A stretch of DNA of 64,000 nt from CAZYMI01 sp964648505 (GCA_964648505.1 CAZYMI010000008.1:19849-83848), one strand, 5' to 3'. Numbered from the stretch's first letter, positions 9,397-18,638 are shown. Numbers and translations are program-made. The notes: generated from the sequence alone by a model not told the origin.

Positions 9397-10458
9397 ATGC
9401 ATTTTTTACGCATCGTTATTTCTGATACCCATCTGGGTAAAAAAGTTTCAGCTGCTGAATATCTTCTTGAGTTTTTAACCTGCGTTCATCGCGGTGAAAT
9501 CAGTACAAATGAAATCATTCTTAATGGAGACATTATTGATGGTTGGAAGCTGGCAAGCAAAAAACGTAAACCTTTATTCGAACTTCATGCACGGGTCCTT
9601 GATGCTTTGTGGGCTATTGAAGCGCAAGGTGTCAAAATCTCCTACATTCTGGGGAACCACGATGAAGATTTGCGAAAACAAAAATGGACCAATCGTCCTT
9701 TCACGCTTTCGGCTCAGGGCACATTACCGCCTGTCGCACTCCATTTCCGCAAGGCGGTTAAATTTGAAGATCCCCAAGGGCGCAAAACGCTTGTTTTACA
9801 TGGCGATCAGTTCGATAAGGTTTTCTCACAAAAAGAAACTGGTAAAATGCTTTCTCATATTGGTGATCGTGCTTACGATGCCAGCGTGTCTTTAAACCGC
9901 GCCTTTCTAAAGCTTGCACGCACACTAAGACATGATGCGCATTTCTCACTTTCCGCTTACATAAAAAAACGGACCAAGTCAGCTCTTGGAATTATAGAAC
10001 GCTTTGAACAGGCTGTCACCGCAGATGCCTTATCACAACGCTTTCAAGTGGTTGTGTGCGGTCATATTCACCATGCAGAAATTCGAAACTTTGTCAGCGA
10101 TAAAGGCCGTAAAGTTCAGTACGTGAATAGCGGGGACTGGGTGGAAAGTTGCGCGTGTGTTGCCCAAACCGCGGATGGGGAATGGCAGATTTTACCTTGG
10201 TTTGAAGAAAGGCTAAAACGCAAACTAGACCGCTTGCCAACACAAGATGACCCGAACCCCTTTGCCGCTTACAGGCCTTATACCATAGAGTTTCTGGAAC
10301 GGTTACGCACGATATGGCCAGGCCGTGACGCCCAAAACCTTACCCAGGAGTATCGTCGCGTTACACGTAAAATTGAAAAAGATGAAATGAGTGATAGAAA
10401 GAGAACAGATCTTTTACATCGTCGCGCTGCACTAGAAGCGCAGCTCAAAGTTGCCTGA
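9397..10458 (+). CDS. Calcineurin-like metallophosphoesterase (LpxH-like)
   Basis: All metal-binding motifs of the calcineurin-like phosphoesterase fold are present: SDTHLG near the N-terminus, NGDIIDG, LGNHDED and CGHIHHAE. The order and spacing fit the UDP-2,3-diacylglucosamine pyrophosphatase (LpxH)-like branch seen in many proteobacteria. About 120 C-terminal residues beyond the phosphoesterase core are helical and charged (EKDEMSDRKRTD region). I chose the ATG at 9397 because SDTHLG then falls close to the N-terminus; an in-frame TTG at 9367 is also possible. The true substrate could be a lipid A precursor or another phosphodiester. It stands alone and converges on msrA. Confidence 0.8.
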   Translation: MHFLRIVISDTHLGKKVSAAEYLLEFLTCVHRGEISTNEIILNGDIIDGWKLASKKRKPLFELHARVLDALWAIEAQGVKISYILGNHDEDLRKQKWTNRPFTLSAQGTLPPVALHFRKAVKFEDPQGRKTLVLHGDQFDKVFSQKETGKMLSHIGDRAYDASVSLNRAFLKLARTLRHDAHFSLSAYIKKRTKSALGIIERFEQAVTADALSQRFQVVVCGHIHHAEIRNFVSDKGRKVQYVNSGDWVESCACVAQTADGEWQILPWFEERLKRKLDRLPTQDDPNPFAAYRPYTIEFLERLRTIWPGRDAQNLTQEYRRVTRKIEKDEMSDRKRTDLLHRRAALEAQLKVA

Positions 10459-10485
10459 CCTTTTGACAAATTGTGCTCAAAGAAA

Positions 10486-10519
10486 AGGGTTGTGGCGTGG
10501 GGGAAACGCGCACAACCCT
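10486..10519 (-). terminator. Rho-independent terminator of msrA
   Basis: AGGGTTGTG and CACAACCCT form a nine-base stem around a G/A-rich loop with a second short pairing. On the minus strand the stem is followed by TTTTCTTTG. It lies between convergent genes and serves msrA best. Confidence 0.7.
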
Positions 10520-10544
10520 GAAAAGCAAACCCAATCCTAAGGTT

Positions 10545-11063
10545 TTAGGCTGCTAATAATTTCCAGTTCGGCCTGATAAAATGGCATGTATAACCGCCAG
10601 GGTTCTTTTGCAGATAATCTTGATGATAATCTTCTGCTTCAAAAAATGTTGAGGCCTTTGTTACTTCTGTTACAACCTTGGCAGGCCATACTTTTGAAGC
10701 ATCAATTTCAGCAATGACTTTTTCAGCCATGGCCCGTTGATCTTCGCTGGTATAAAAAATTGCCGAGCGGTATTGAGAACCACGGTCGTTTCCCTGTCTG
10801 TCACGAGTTGTCGGGTCATGAATCTGAAAGAAAAACAGTAAAATATTGCGATAACTGATTCTCTGCGGATCAAATGTGATTTCTAACGATTCAGCGTGGC
10901 CTGTGCCTCCTGATTTCATATCGTTATATGTTGGCGCACTAGTTTTGCCGCCTGTATAACCCGCGCGGGTTGTGATAATGCCAGGTACCTTGCGCAGCAA
11001 TTCCTGCATACCCCAAAAACAGCCACCTGCTAAAATTGCTTTTTCCAAGTTTTCTCTTTCCAT
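10545..11063 (-). CDS. msrA: Peptide-methionine (S)-S-oxide reductase
   Basis: The protein has the MsrA hallmark GGCFWG near the N-terminus, where Cys is the nucleophile, followed by the AGYTGG and GHAES segments typical of the family. At 172 aa it is a normal single-domain MsrA. The enzyme reduces methionine-S-sulfoxide in proteins after oxidative damage. A strong AAGGAGAT ribosome binding site precedes the ATG at 11063. No fused MsrB domain is present, and the gene is followed by its own terminator. Confidence 0.95.
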   Translation of the reverse strand: MERENLEKAILAGGCFWGMQELLRKVPGIITTRAGYTGGKTSAPTYNDMKSGGTGHAESLEITFDPQRISYRNILLFFFQIHDPTTRDRQGNDRGSQYRSAIFYTSEDQRAMAEKVIAEIDASKVWPAKVVTEVTKASTFFEAEDYHQDYLQKNPGGYTCHFIRPNWKLLAA

Positions 11064-11140
11064 GTGTTATCTCCTTCAAAAGGGCTGATAATAACCGCCC
11101 TTACATTAAGACTACGCCCCAAGAATGTATTTGGTTACAT

Positions 11141-12118
11141 TTAAAAAAAGCGCAGCCATCTGAATATAATCGTCTGTAAGAACCCCACAAACAGGCATAA
11201 AGCGAGTAATTCCCAGAACGCATTTGGATTCATGTTTCCTGGAATACCACCAATATTGGCCCCCATCAGCCCTGTTAAAAAAGTTAGCGGCAAAAAGATC
11301 GAAGACATAATGGAAATAAAGTAAATTCCTCGGTTGCTTTTTTGCGATGTCGTGTTTTCAACCTCACTAGTTAAAATCATGGCGCGTGCATGCAAAAGCG
11401 CTAGATCCTCATCCATCCTTATTAACCGATCTTGTTCTTCTGCCAGAAGTCTGCGGTGCTTAATATCAATCCATGGTTTTTCTTCAGATTTTAAATGATT
11501 CAAAACGTCTTTCTGTGGTGCCAGATAACGCCGCAATGTTAGAGTTGACCGTTTCAGATCATTCACATTTTGCATCCCATTTACACATTTATCGTTACGT
11601 AACGTATCTTCTATTTTATCAAGCGCTTCATGCTGCTGAGATACAAAATTTTCGATATGGTCAAACATATGTGTAACAATAAATAATAAAAATTCAGAAG
11701 TATTTTTAGGCCCCTGACCCTTATCCAAACTCTCTGCAATTTGCCGTACTGTCATGACTGAATTTTTTTCAACTGAAATTACGCGATGATCGTCAATAAA
11801 CATGCGCAGCGAAACCATATCCTCCGGATTCTTATGCGGGTTCATATTAATACCGCGTAAAATCATGAAAATGCCGTTTTGCACTTCAATGCAGCGCGGG
11901 CGCGTTTCATCAGCTAGAAGGGCTGCAATAACAATATCATCCACACAAGAAATATGGTCACGCAGAAAAACAGTTGTGTCGGGATCAGTGGCATCCAAAT
12001 GCACCCAGCTCAGGCGCAAATCGCAAAATGCGCTTTTTGCCTCAGGAATCGGTAACGGGGTTGATCCACCCTTACCATCTAAAAGCTTTGAAAATTTTAC
12101 GATTTTCTCAAAATTCAT
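11141..12118 (-). CDS. CorA/ZntB-family divalent metal transporter
   Basis: The architecture is that of CorA-type channels: a large cytoplasmic N-terminal domain, a long helical stalk (about residues 150-250) and two C-terminal membrane segments. The loop signature is GANIGGIPG, matching the G-x-N-x-GG-x-P pattern of the ZntB branch rather than the GMN of magnesium CorA. At 325 aa it is typical of ZntB, a zinc transporter. It starts 12 bases after the alpha/beta hydrolase stop, so the two are probably cotranscribed. The exact ion cannot be told from sequence, but zinc fits the metal theme of the bufferin genes next door. Confidence 0.8.
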   Translation of the reverse strand: MNFEKIVKFSKLLDGKGGSTPLPIPEAKSAFCDLRLSWVHLDATDPDTTVFLRDHISCVDDIVIAALLADETRPRCIEVQNGIFMILRGINMNPHKNPEDMVSLRMFIDDHRVISVEKNSVMTVRQIAESLDKGQGPKNTSEFLLFIVTHMFDHIENFVSQQHEALDKIEDTLRNDKCVNGMQNVNDLKRSTLTLRRYLAPQKDVLNHLKSEEKPWIDIKHRRLLAEEQDRLIRMDEDLALLHARAMILTSEVENTTSQKSNRGIYFISIMSSIFLPLTFLTGLMGANIGGIPGNMNPNAFWELLALCLFVGFLQTIIFRWLRFF

Positions 12119-12130
12119 ATCGATGGCCCT

Positions 12131-12889
12131 TTATCTAAGGTAATTATGCGCAGCCGCAGCAAGAATATCGGAAACATATTCCGCGTCTTCTGTCTTGCTG
12201 AGCATGTGCCCTGCACCGGGAAGCGATATAAAGCTTTTTGGATGATTGGCATGTTCATATATATCGCGGGCATTTTCTGCTTCAACCAGCTCATCTTTCG
12301 GATCATGAAAAATCATCAGTTGCGCTTTTAGTTTTTGAAGCGATTTTTTCATGTCGTGGAGCTTTAACTGATCCACAAATTCTTTGGTAATCGTAAACTC
12401 ACGGCCAGCAAGGGTCACGTTAGCAACGCCGCAAGTATTTAATGTATCTGCAACAGATTCAAAAAAATGGCCGGCATGGACAGGTTCAAATGGCGATCCA
12501 ATAGTTGCGACAATTTTAACACTTGATACTTCGTGCGCTGTTGCCAGAACAGCCGTGCCGCCAAGTGAATGGCCAAACATGATTTGCGGTGACGCTGCAT
12601 GCTCAGTCAAATAAGAAACTGCACTTCTAATGTCATCCAGATTGGCAGAAAAATGACTGTCTTCAAAATCACCTTCGCTTGCACCAAGGCCCGTAAAATC
12701 AAAGCGAAACACACCAATGCCGCGGGCCACAAGCGCCTTGCTAATTCTGTGCATGGCAGGAATATCTTTTGAACAGGTAAAACAGTGCGCTGCAAGCGCG
12801 TAAGCCGACGGGGTGGTATCGGGCAGATCAAACCGTGCCGAAAGTGTATTGCCTTGTTTATTCTTAAAATTAATTTGTTCGCTTTTCAT
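12131..12889 (-). CDS. Alpha/beta hydrolase
   Basis: This is a serine hydrolase of the alpha/beta fold with the nucleophile elbow GHSLGG, an acid residue in HDPKDELV and a catalytic His in GAGHML near the C-terminus. The segment FDFTGLGASEGDF is typical of the hydrolase often fused to or paired with OsmC proteins; no OsmC domain is present here. The length of 252 aa is normal. It probably starts the transcript that continues into the metal transporter. The substrate is unknown. Confidence 0.8.
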   Translation of the reverse strand: MKSEQINFKNKQGNTLSARFDLPDTTPSAYALAAHCFTCSKDIPAMHRISKALVARGIGVFRFDFTGLGASEGDFEDSHFSANLDDIRSAVSYLTEHAASPQIMFGHSLGGTAVLATAHEVSSVKIVATIGSPFEPVHAGHFFESVADTLNTCGVANVTLAGREFTITKEFVDQLKLHDMKKSLQKLKAQLMIFHDPKDELVEAENARDIYEHANHPKSFISLPGAGHMLSKTEDAEYVSDILAAAAHNYLR

Positions 12890-12916
12890 CTGCCTTGTTC
12901 CTTGAAAGTTTTTAAG

Positions 12917-12947
12917 AAAAAAGGGATCAAGTGTGACCTGATCCCTT
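12917..12947 (-). terminator. Rho-independent terminator of the bufA1-like gene
   Basis: AAGGGATCA pairs with TGATCCCTT around a nine-base loop. On the minus strand the stem is followed by a T-rich run (TTTTTTCTT). It lies 26 bases after the precursor gene stop and separates it from the hydrolase gene. Confidence 0.75.
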
Positions 12948-12973
12948 CCTTAATTTTTTGCGTGGCAAAAAGA

Positions 12974-13291
12974 TTAACCTTTTACGCCGCCTGCGAGTTT
13001 ATCGCATACGCCAGCTGGAAGGTGCAGCCATGAATTTGGATCAGCATCTTTTGTCGACTGTCCAGAGCAAGAATTGCTTCCATCTTTTGATGCGCAGTCA
13101 TTTTTACCAGCTTTGGCAACGCCATAGCATTTTTCTTTATCTTTGGAAGCTTCTTTGTGGTCACAACCATTTCCTTCTTTACCACAGCCATTTGCTTCTG
13201 TTGCTGCTTTATCTGCAGCAGATGCAATACCGTAAGTACCTGCTGTTAAAAGTACTGCAAGAAGGGCTGCGCCAATTACTCTTTTGTTCAT
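12974..13291 (-). CDS. Bufferin-type precursor (DUF2282, BufA1-like)
   Basis: The 105-aa product begins with a clear Sec signal peptide, MNKRVIGAALLAVLL to about ASA, followed by a Lys/Glu-rich linker and the DUF2282 core KCYGVAKAGKNDC, NSCSGQ and LPAGVC. The four core cysteines match the BufA1 family. In characterised members these cysteines are modified by a DUF692 (MNIO) enzyme to give a periplasmic copper- or metal-binding peptide. Two extra cysteines (NGCGKEGNGC) sit in the linker. I chose the ATG at 13291, which has a GGAG site, over an upstream ATG at 13348. The gene lies opposite the maturase fusion, with its own upstream region and terminator. Confidence 0.85.
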   Translation of the reverse strand: MNKRVIGAALLAVLLTAGTYGIASAADKAATEANGCGKEGNGCDHKEASKDKEKCYGVAKAGKNDCASKDGSNSCSGQSTKDADPNSWLHLPAGVCDKLAGGVKG

Positions 13292-13342
13292 TGTGTCGAT
13301 CTCCGTTTTCTTCGTGTCTGTTATGTTGAGTGTAAACTTACC

Positions 13343-13354
13343 GAACATTTGTTC
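13343..13354 (-). promoter_or_regulatory. GAAC-4-GTTC palindrome upstream of the bufA1-like gene
   Basis: GAAC ATTT GTTC is an inverted repeat in the 97-base gap between tetR and the precursor start. It could be an operator. The sequence differs from the palindrome upstream of tetR, so it need not bind the same regulator. Confidence 0.3.
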
Positions 13355-13388
13355 AGTTCCTCACAATAAGACGAAAGAGATTGATAGA

Positions 13389-13958
13389 TCAAGCTGGCAT
13401 TTCTAATGCGTTTTCAATCAGGTCTTGCGCTTGGCGATGGCTTATCTGTGCAGCATTATTATTCTTTGTAACAATCCATGAAATATAAGCACCCATCATC
13501 AGCATTGTGATTTGCTCTGCCACCATCTTAGGCTGCAAAAGACCGGAATCACGCGCAAAACCTTCTAGTTTTTCTGCAATAAATTGATAATGCTGTTCAC
13601 ATATTCTTCTTTCGGTACTAAAACGGTCCGTAAATTCAGTGGCCGCATTCAAAAAAGGGCAGCCATAAAAATCAGGTCTTTCAAAATTTTCCTGCATGGT
13701 TTGAAACATTATCAAAAGACGATCTTTATTGGTTAAACCTTCTTTACCCCATAATTCAAGATAAGCTTTGCGATGAGTCTGGCTGGCATAGAGCAAGGCC
13801 GCTTCTACAATTGCCGATTTATTAGGAAAGTGATGATAAAGGGATGATTTTGAAACGCCCGCCAGCCTTGAGAGTGCATCAAGACTTGTGGCGCGATATC
13901 CATTTTCATAAAAAATTTTGCAAGCTTTTTCCAAAATACGTTCGCGTGTTGAATGCAT
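13389..13958 (-). CDS. TetR/AcrR-family transcriptional regulator
   Basis: The N-terminus is a TetR helix-turn-helix: RERILEKACKIF, GYRATSLDALSRLAGVS and LYHHFPNK. The ligand domain contains FYGCPFLNAATEF, seen in TetR proteins whose Cys may sense thiols or electrophiles. The length of 189 aa is normal. It lies between the precursor gene and the divergent maturase operon, so control of the bufferin locus is the simplest inference. A degenerate palindrome upstream of its start is a candidate operator for autoregulation. Confidence 0.85.
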   Translation of the reverse strand: MHSTRERILEKACKIFYENGYRATSLDALSRLAGVSKSSLYHHFPNKSAIVEAALLYASQTHRKAYLELWGKEGLTNKDRLLIMFQTMQENFERPDFYGCPFLNAATEFTDRFSTERRICEQHYQFIAEKLEGFARDSGLLQPKMVAEQITMLMMGAYISWIVTKNNNAAQISHRQAQDLIENALEMPA

Positions 13959-14064
13959 AACTTCTCTTTCCTGTTTTTGTTATTTTCTTTCGCATTCTTT
14001 AGGGTCTCAGCTATCAATCATACAGGCTTTTTAAAATTGACCTCAAGCGAATTATTCTTATAGA

Positions 14065-14082
14065 TAGACCAACTGGTTAGTC
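14065..14082. promoter_or_regulatory. Candidate TetR operator in the tetR/bufBC intergenic region
   Basis: The 18-base element centres on ACCAACTGGTTAGT, which is palindromic when purine/pyrimidine differences are allowed (ACYAACYRGTTRGT). It lies in the 250-base divergent region. A TATATATAAT box near 14177-14186 could be the -10 of the plus-strand operon, whose ATG follows at 14209. Confidence 0.4.
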
Positions 14083-14208
14083 GGGTTCTTTCATTACAAG
14101 CCCAGACATTCATGGTAATTAATGTTTATAAGATTGAACCCTTATGAATGCCGCTTAAAATTAAAGGCTGCTTCTATATATAATGTGTAACAAAAAAACT
14201 AGATCTGC

Positions 14209-15918
14209 ATGACCCATCAAAAACCATGTTTGCATACCATTCCCAAGCTTGGCTTTGGCTTAGGGTTACGTGCACCTCATCTAAGCTATATTTTTGATCA
14301 CAAGCCCGCGATCGACTGGTTTGAAATTATCTCTGAAAATTACATGGACACAGATGGTAAGCCCAAGCGTAACCTTGAGCGCATCAAGGAAATGTATCCG
14401 CTTGTGATGCATGGCGTATCACTGTCGATTGGTACAGTCGACCCGATGAATTCGGAATACCTAGCAAAATTAAAAAAGCTTGCACACTGGGTGAAGCCCG
14501 CTTGGATATCGGACCACTTATGCTGGACAGGTGTTGCGCATCAAAACACCCATGATCTTTTGCCTGTTCCTTACACTCAAGAAGCGCTTGATCACATTAT
14601 CAAAAGAATAAAAAACGTGCAGGACTATCTGGAAAGACCTTTGATCCTGGAAAATCCATCGACCTATCTGGAATTCAAAAGCTCCGAGATTGCCGAAGAA
14701 GATTTTATTGCTCAAATGGCGCAAGAATCAGGCTGCGGGCTTTTACTGGATATCAATAATATTTATGTCAGCTGCTACAATCATCGTAAAGACCCAAAGG
14801 CGTATATTGATGCTTTGCCGCTTGATCGCGTATATCAGATTCATCTGGCAGGTCATACCAACAAAGGCACTCATATTGTTGACACACATGACGGGCCTGT
14901 AATCGACGAAGTGTGGCAGCTCTATAAATATGCCATCAGCAAATCAGGCTTGATCAACACCATGATTGAATGGGATGATCATATCCCGCCTTTCGATGTC
15001 GTAAATGACGAGTTGACCAAAGCCCGAGAAGCTGTTAAAACATGCCACGATATTAAAAGCCTTCCCAACTTCAAGGTAGATATGCCGCCCTACCGCGCCA
15101 ATGCTGTTACCCCTTTAACACAAGAACAAATGCGGATGAAAGATGCGATTATAAAAGGGCCTGCCATAAACGCACACCCTGAAGACTGGATCCGTTATAA
15201 ACCAGAATTCACTCAACAAGATCAGCTGAATGTCTATGTGAGTGGTTACCGTCAAAGGCTGTTTGATGTGACCGCTTCAGACTTTCCAGTTCTGCGCACT
15301 TATCTGGGAGATGACAGGCTGGATTATATTTTGCGTGATTTTGTTAATCATGTGCCGTCTTCTTCATTTGATGCAGCTAAGTATCCAGCCCAATTCCCTG
15401 CCTTTTTAAGGCAGCATCCACAAAGCGATGATATCGCCTTTGAAATTTCCTTACTGGAAAATGCGGTGGCCCAACTCTATCACGGGCCTGAAACACCTGC
15501 GCTTGAAGCAAACCACCTGAGATCTCTAAGCCCCGAAGAATTGATGGACGCAACCTTATCTTTACGCACAAGTCTTGAGCTTTTTTCTTTTAACCACCAG
15601 ATCAATGATTTTTATAGTGCTGTCATCAATCAAAAAACGCTTGCTGTGCCTGTACAAGAAAAAAGTTTTCTAGCCGTTTTCAGACACGATGATATTTTAT
15701 GGCGACTTGAAATCGAGCAAGACGAATATGCCCTTTTATGTGACCTTAGGGCCGGCAAAAAAATAGGGGATGCCCTTGACGCGCTGACACAAAAAAAACC
15801 AGATTACGAAGATTTTCTTGAAAAGAATTTTCCAAATTGGTTTGCAAGATGGATTGCAAATGGACTTTTAACTTACGCACCGCACTCTTTTAAAACACAA
15901 GAAAGGCTTTCAGCATGA
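14209..15918 (+). CDS. BufB-BufC fusion: DUF692 (MNIO) maturase plus DUF2063 partner domain
   Basis: Residues 1-285 are a DUF692 multinuclear non-haem iron oxidative enzyme. The expected metal ligands are all visible: His68 (MHGVS), Asp102 and His103 (SDH), His115 (HDLLP), Glu148 (EN), Asp181 and Asn184, His212 (HLAGH), Asp225 and His227 (DTHDGP), and Glu254 (IEWD). Residues about 335-560 match the DUF2063 (BufC-type) partner domain, with YVSGYRQRLFDV and LRDFVNHVP. In known clusters these are two separate proteins acting together on BufA cysteines; here one 569-aa chain carries both. No clear ribosome binding site is seen before the ATG. It is the first gene of a long plus-strand operon and overlaps the DoxX gene by four bases. 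Confidence 0.9.
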   Translation: MTHQKPCLHTIPKLGFGLGLRAPHLSYIFDHKPAIDWFEIISENYMDTDGKPKRNLERIKEMYPLVMHGVSLSIGTVDPMNSEYLAKLKKLAHWVKPAWISDHLCWTGVAHQNTHDLLPVPYTQEALDHIIKRIKNVQDYLERPLILENPSTYLEFKSSEIAEEDFIAQMAQESGCGLLLDINNIYVSCYNHRKDPKAYIDALPLDRVYQIHLAGHTNKGTHIVDTHDGPVIDEVWQLYKYAISKSGLINTMIEWDDHIPPFDVVNDELTKAREAVKTCHDIKSLPNFKVDMPPYRANAVTPLTQEQMRMKDAIIKGPAINAHPEDWIRYKPEFTQQDQLNVYVSGYRQRLFDVTASDFPVLRTYLGDDRLDYILRDFVNHVPSSSFDAAKYPAQFPAFLRQHPQSDDIAFEISLLENAVAQLYHGPETPALEANHLRSLSPEELMDATLSLRTSLELFSFNHQINDFYSAVINQKTLAVPVQEKSFLAVFRHDDILWRLEIEQDEYALLCDLRAGKKIGDALDALTQKKPDYEDFLEKNFPNWFARWIANGLLTYAPHSFKTQERLSA

Positions 15919-16394
15919 CACCTCAACCTTTTGCCCAAAAAATCAATAATGCTTTGTGTGGATTCCCCAACTTTATAGCAAGCAAACTTCTTCCTTTCAT
16001 GGAAAAACTTTCATTTATTCCCCTGTTTGGTTTGCGCTTATGGATTGCAAATATTTTTTGGAAATCGGGCCTGACAAAAATAGCAGATTGGGAAACAACC
16101 ATTTCTTTATTTGAAGAGGAATATAAAGTACCCTTTATCTCGACTGAACTTGCTGCGTACCTTGCAACAGGCGTTGAGCTGGGTGCACCCATTTTGCTTC
16201 TGATTGGCCTCGGTTCTCGTTTTAGCGCTGCTGCTTTACTGGTGGTTACCCTTATTATTGAATGCACATATATGAGCTTCGAAATTCATAAAATCTGGGC
16301 GCTTGTGTCACTGATTATAATTTTTCAGGGTCCGGGAGTTTTTTCTGTTGACTATCTGATCCGTAAATTTTTTAAAACCGCCAACAAAATGTAA
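15915..16394 (+). CDS. DoxX-family membrane protein
   Basis: The 159-aa protein has four predicted membrane segments and the DoxX pattern LRLWIANIFWKSGLTKIADW followed by ELGAPILLLIGLGSRF. DoxX proteins of this type are regular partners in bufferin clusters (BufD-like), where a redox or membrane role is proposed. It overlaps the maturase fusion (ATGA), strong evidence for a common transcript. The exact biochemical role is not known. Confidence 0.8.
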   Translation: MTPQPFAQKINNALCGFPNFIASKLLPFMEKLSFIPLFGLRLWIANIFWKSGLTKIADWETTISLFEEEYKVPFISTELAAYLATGVELGAPILLLIGLGSRFSAAALLVVTLIIECTYMSFEIHKIWALVSLIIIFQGPGVFSVDYLIRKFFKTANKM

Positions 16395-16412
16395 AGATAA
16401 AAAGGTATTCAT

Positions 16413-18638
16413 ATGGCCACCCGCTTAAGCTACCGGCACCATTATATTCTGTCGGATATCATCAAGTTTGTTGGTAACACACTGCGCTTGTCTGAAATTA
16501 CAATCGGGCCTATCAGTGAATTGCTACGACGCATCACATTGGCGCAAGTGTTTTTTGTATCAGGTATGTTGAAGTTATCGGATTGGAATAATGCTTTATA
16601 CTTATCAACCCATGAATATCCGGTAAGTTGGTTGGACCCCGTTGCCGCGGCTTATATGGGCGCAGCAATAGAAATGATTTGTCCCATACTGCTAATATTG
16701 GGCTTTATGACTCGGTTTGCAGCCTTTGCCCTTTTAGCGCTGACTGTTGTTATTCAACTGTCTTATCAGGCAACAAACGCGCAAGTGTTCTGGATCATCA
16801 TATTAGGCTGGTGGATTGTATCAGGCGCAGGCCGTATATCGATTGATTTTCTGCTTCAAGACCTCAAAGAAGCCGCACTGCCTTTTGTACGGACGATCGG
16901 AAAGTTCTTTGCCTTCCTCTCGGGGGTTATCGCGCCTTTCTATGCTTTATTTATACGGGTGTGGATTGCTGCTGTTTTATTTGTTGCAGGCCATTCAGCC
17001 ATGGGGATGGATAGTTTAAGCATTGCCTCTTATCTACATGTACTGGAATATAAACCAAGTGAATCTGTTTTACGTATGGTTCATGGCGGCATGTCGATTT
17101 CCCCTTTTGTTATTTTTACAACTGGCATAGGGGCTGTTTGTATCGCTGCAGGTTTTGGAACGCGCATATTCTCTCTGATTGCCTTGTTTACTCTTTTATT
17201 TGCTACTCAGCACGTCGATGCAACAGCTGCACAAAAAACTGAATTTATTTACTGGATTGTTCTGACCAGTATTTTGTTTTTTAATGGCCCAGGAAAATAT
17301 TCTCTTGATCATATTATTCGCAAAAAACTAAGCGCTTATTTTCCTCAGCTGCAAGGCGAACTGCCGCCGGGCACCGATTCCCTGCCGCATGTTGTTATTG
17401 TAGGGGCAGGGTTTGGTGGGCTTGCCACCGCAAAAGCACTGCGCACCACCGGATGCCGTGTAACGCTTGTGGATAAGCATAATTATCATCTGTTTCAGCC
17501 TTTGCTGTATCAGATTGCAACATGTTCTTTATCGCCTGCTGATATTGCGGTCCCGATTAGAAGTTTGTTTCAAGACCAAAAAAACATACGCGTTATCATG
17601 AACGAAGTTGAAGGAATTGATAAAGCAAACAAACACATTGCTTTTACAGACAAAACAGCTCTTGCTTATGATTATCTGGTGCTGGCAACGGGTGCGCAGC
17701 ACAGCTATTTTGGTAAGGATGAATGGTCTGCTTTTGCACCAGGCATGAAAAAGATTGAAGATGCCCTTGATGTGCGCGCAAAAATTCTTACCGCCTTTGA
17801 ACTTGCTGAAAACACCGATGACCCTGCCTTACGCGAAGCACTGATGACCTTTGTGATCGTCGGTGGCGGGCCAACAGGCGTGGAACTTGCAGGCGCACTG
17901 GCCGAACTTGCTTATCACGGCATGCGCGATGAATTCCGCCGCATTAACCCCAAAGATGCAAAAATCCATCTGGTGGAAGGAAGCCCGCGCTTGCTTGCTG
18001 TTATGCCGGAATCGTTGTCAGCTTATACACAGCGTTCCCTTGAAAAGCTTGGCGTTAAAGTTGCAACAAACGCACGCGTGGAACTTATTGATGCCGATGG
18101 CGTTGTTGTAGCGGGAAAGCGCATTACATCAAAAAGCGTATTCTGGGCTGCAGGTGTGCAAGCATCACCAGCAGCAAAATGGCTTGGTGCAGAAGCTGAC
18201 CGCGCTGGCCGCCTAAAAGTATTACCTGATTTAAGCGTGCCGAATTGCGAGAATGTTTTCGCGGTTGGCGATACGGTCTCGGCTGATGTCTGGAATGGTA
18301 AACCTATGCCCGGCCTCGCCCCTGCCGCTAAACAAAGTGGTGCGTTTGTTGCGACACAAATTCGCAATCATATTGAAGGGCGTCCTTTGGAAAAAGCTTT
18401 TGCCTATAAACATTATGGCAGCCTTGCAACAATTGGCCGAAAATCTGCCGTGGCTGATTTTGGTGCCTTTAAAATGTTTGGCCCGCTAGCCTGGTGGTTC
18501 TGGGGGGCTGTGCATGTCATGTTCTTAACCAATACACGAAGCAGAGCTTCAGTTGCTATCCAGTGGTTCTGGGCTTATTTAACCTTCAAAAGATCAACCC
18601 GCCTTATTACCAACACAGCAAAAGGACTTGCAAAATGA
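16413..18638 (+). CDS. Triple fusion: DoxX-DoxX-type II NADH dehydrogenase
   Basis: Residues about 35-150 and 172-305 are two successive DoxX modules, each with four membrane segments and a repeat of the ML-K-DW and EM-CPILLILGF-TRF pattern. From residue 325 the protein is a flavoprotein of the NDH-2 family: FAD site GAGFGGL at 331-337, NAD site GGGPTGVELAG, and the FAVGDT motif near the C-terminus. NDH-2 enzymes oxidise NADH and reduce quinone. The fusion would tether this activity to DoxX membrane domains, giving electrons a direct route. The 741-aa frame has no interruption. It overlaps bdhA by four bases. Confidence 0.85.
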   Translation: MATRLSYRHHYILSDIIKFVGNTLRLSEITIGPISELLRRITLAQVFFVSGMLKLSDWNNALYLSTHEYPVSWLDPVAAAYMGAAIEMICPILLILGFMTRFAAFALLALTVVIQLSYQATNAQVFWIIILGWWIVSGAGRISIDFLLQDLKEAALPFVRTIGKFFAFLSGVIAPFYALFIRVWIAAVLFVAGHSAMGMDSLSIASYLHVLEYKPSESVLRMVHGGMSISPFVIFTTGIGAVCIAAGFGTRIFSLIALFTLLFATQHVDATAAQKTEFIYWIVLTSILFFNGPGKYSLDHIIRKKLSAYFPQLQGELPPGTDSLPHVVIVGAGFGGLATAKALRTTGCRVTLVDKHNYHLFQPLLYQIATCSLSPADIAVPIRSLFQDQKNIRVIMNEVEGIDKANKHIAFTDKTALAYDYLVLATGAQHSYFGKDEWSAFAPGMKKIEDALDVRAKILTAFELAENTDDPALREALMTFVIVGGGPTGVELAGALAELAYHGMRDEFRRINPKDAKIHLVEGSPRLLAVMPESLSAYTQRSLEKLGVKVATNARVELIDADGVVVAGKRITSKSVFWAAGVQASPAAKWLGAEADRAGRLKVLPDLSVPNCENVFAVGDTVSADVWNGKPMPGLAPAAKQSGAFVATQIRNHIEGRPLEKAFAYKHYGSLATIGRKSAVADFGAFKMFGPLAWWFWGAVHVMFLTNTRSRASVAIQWFWAYLTFKRSTRLITNTAKGLAK

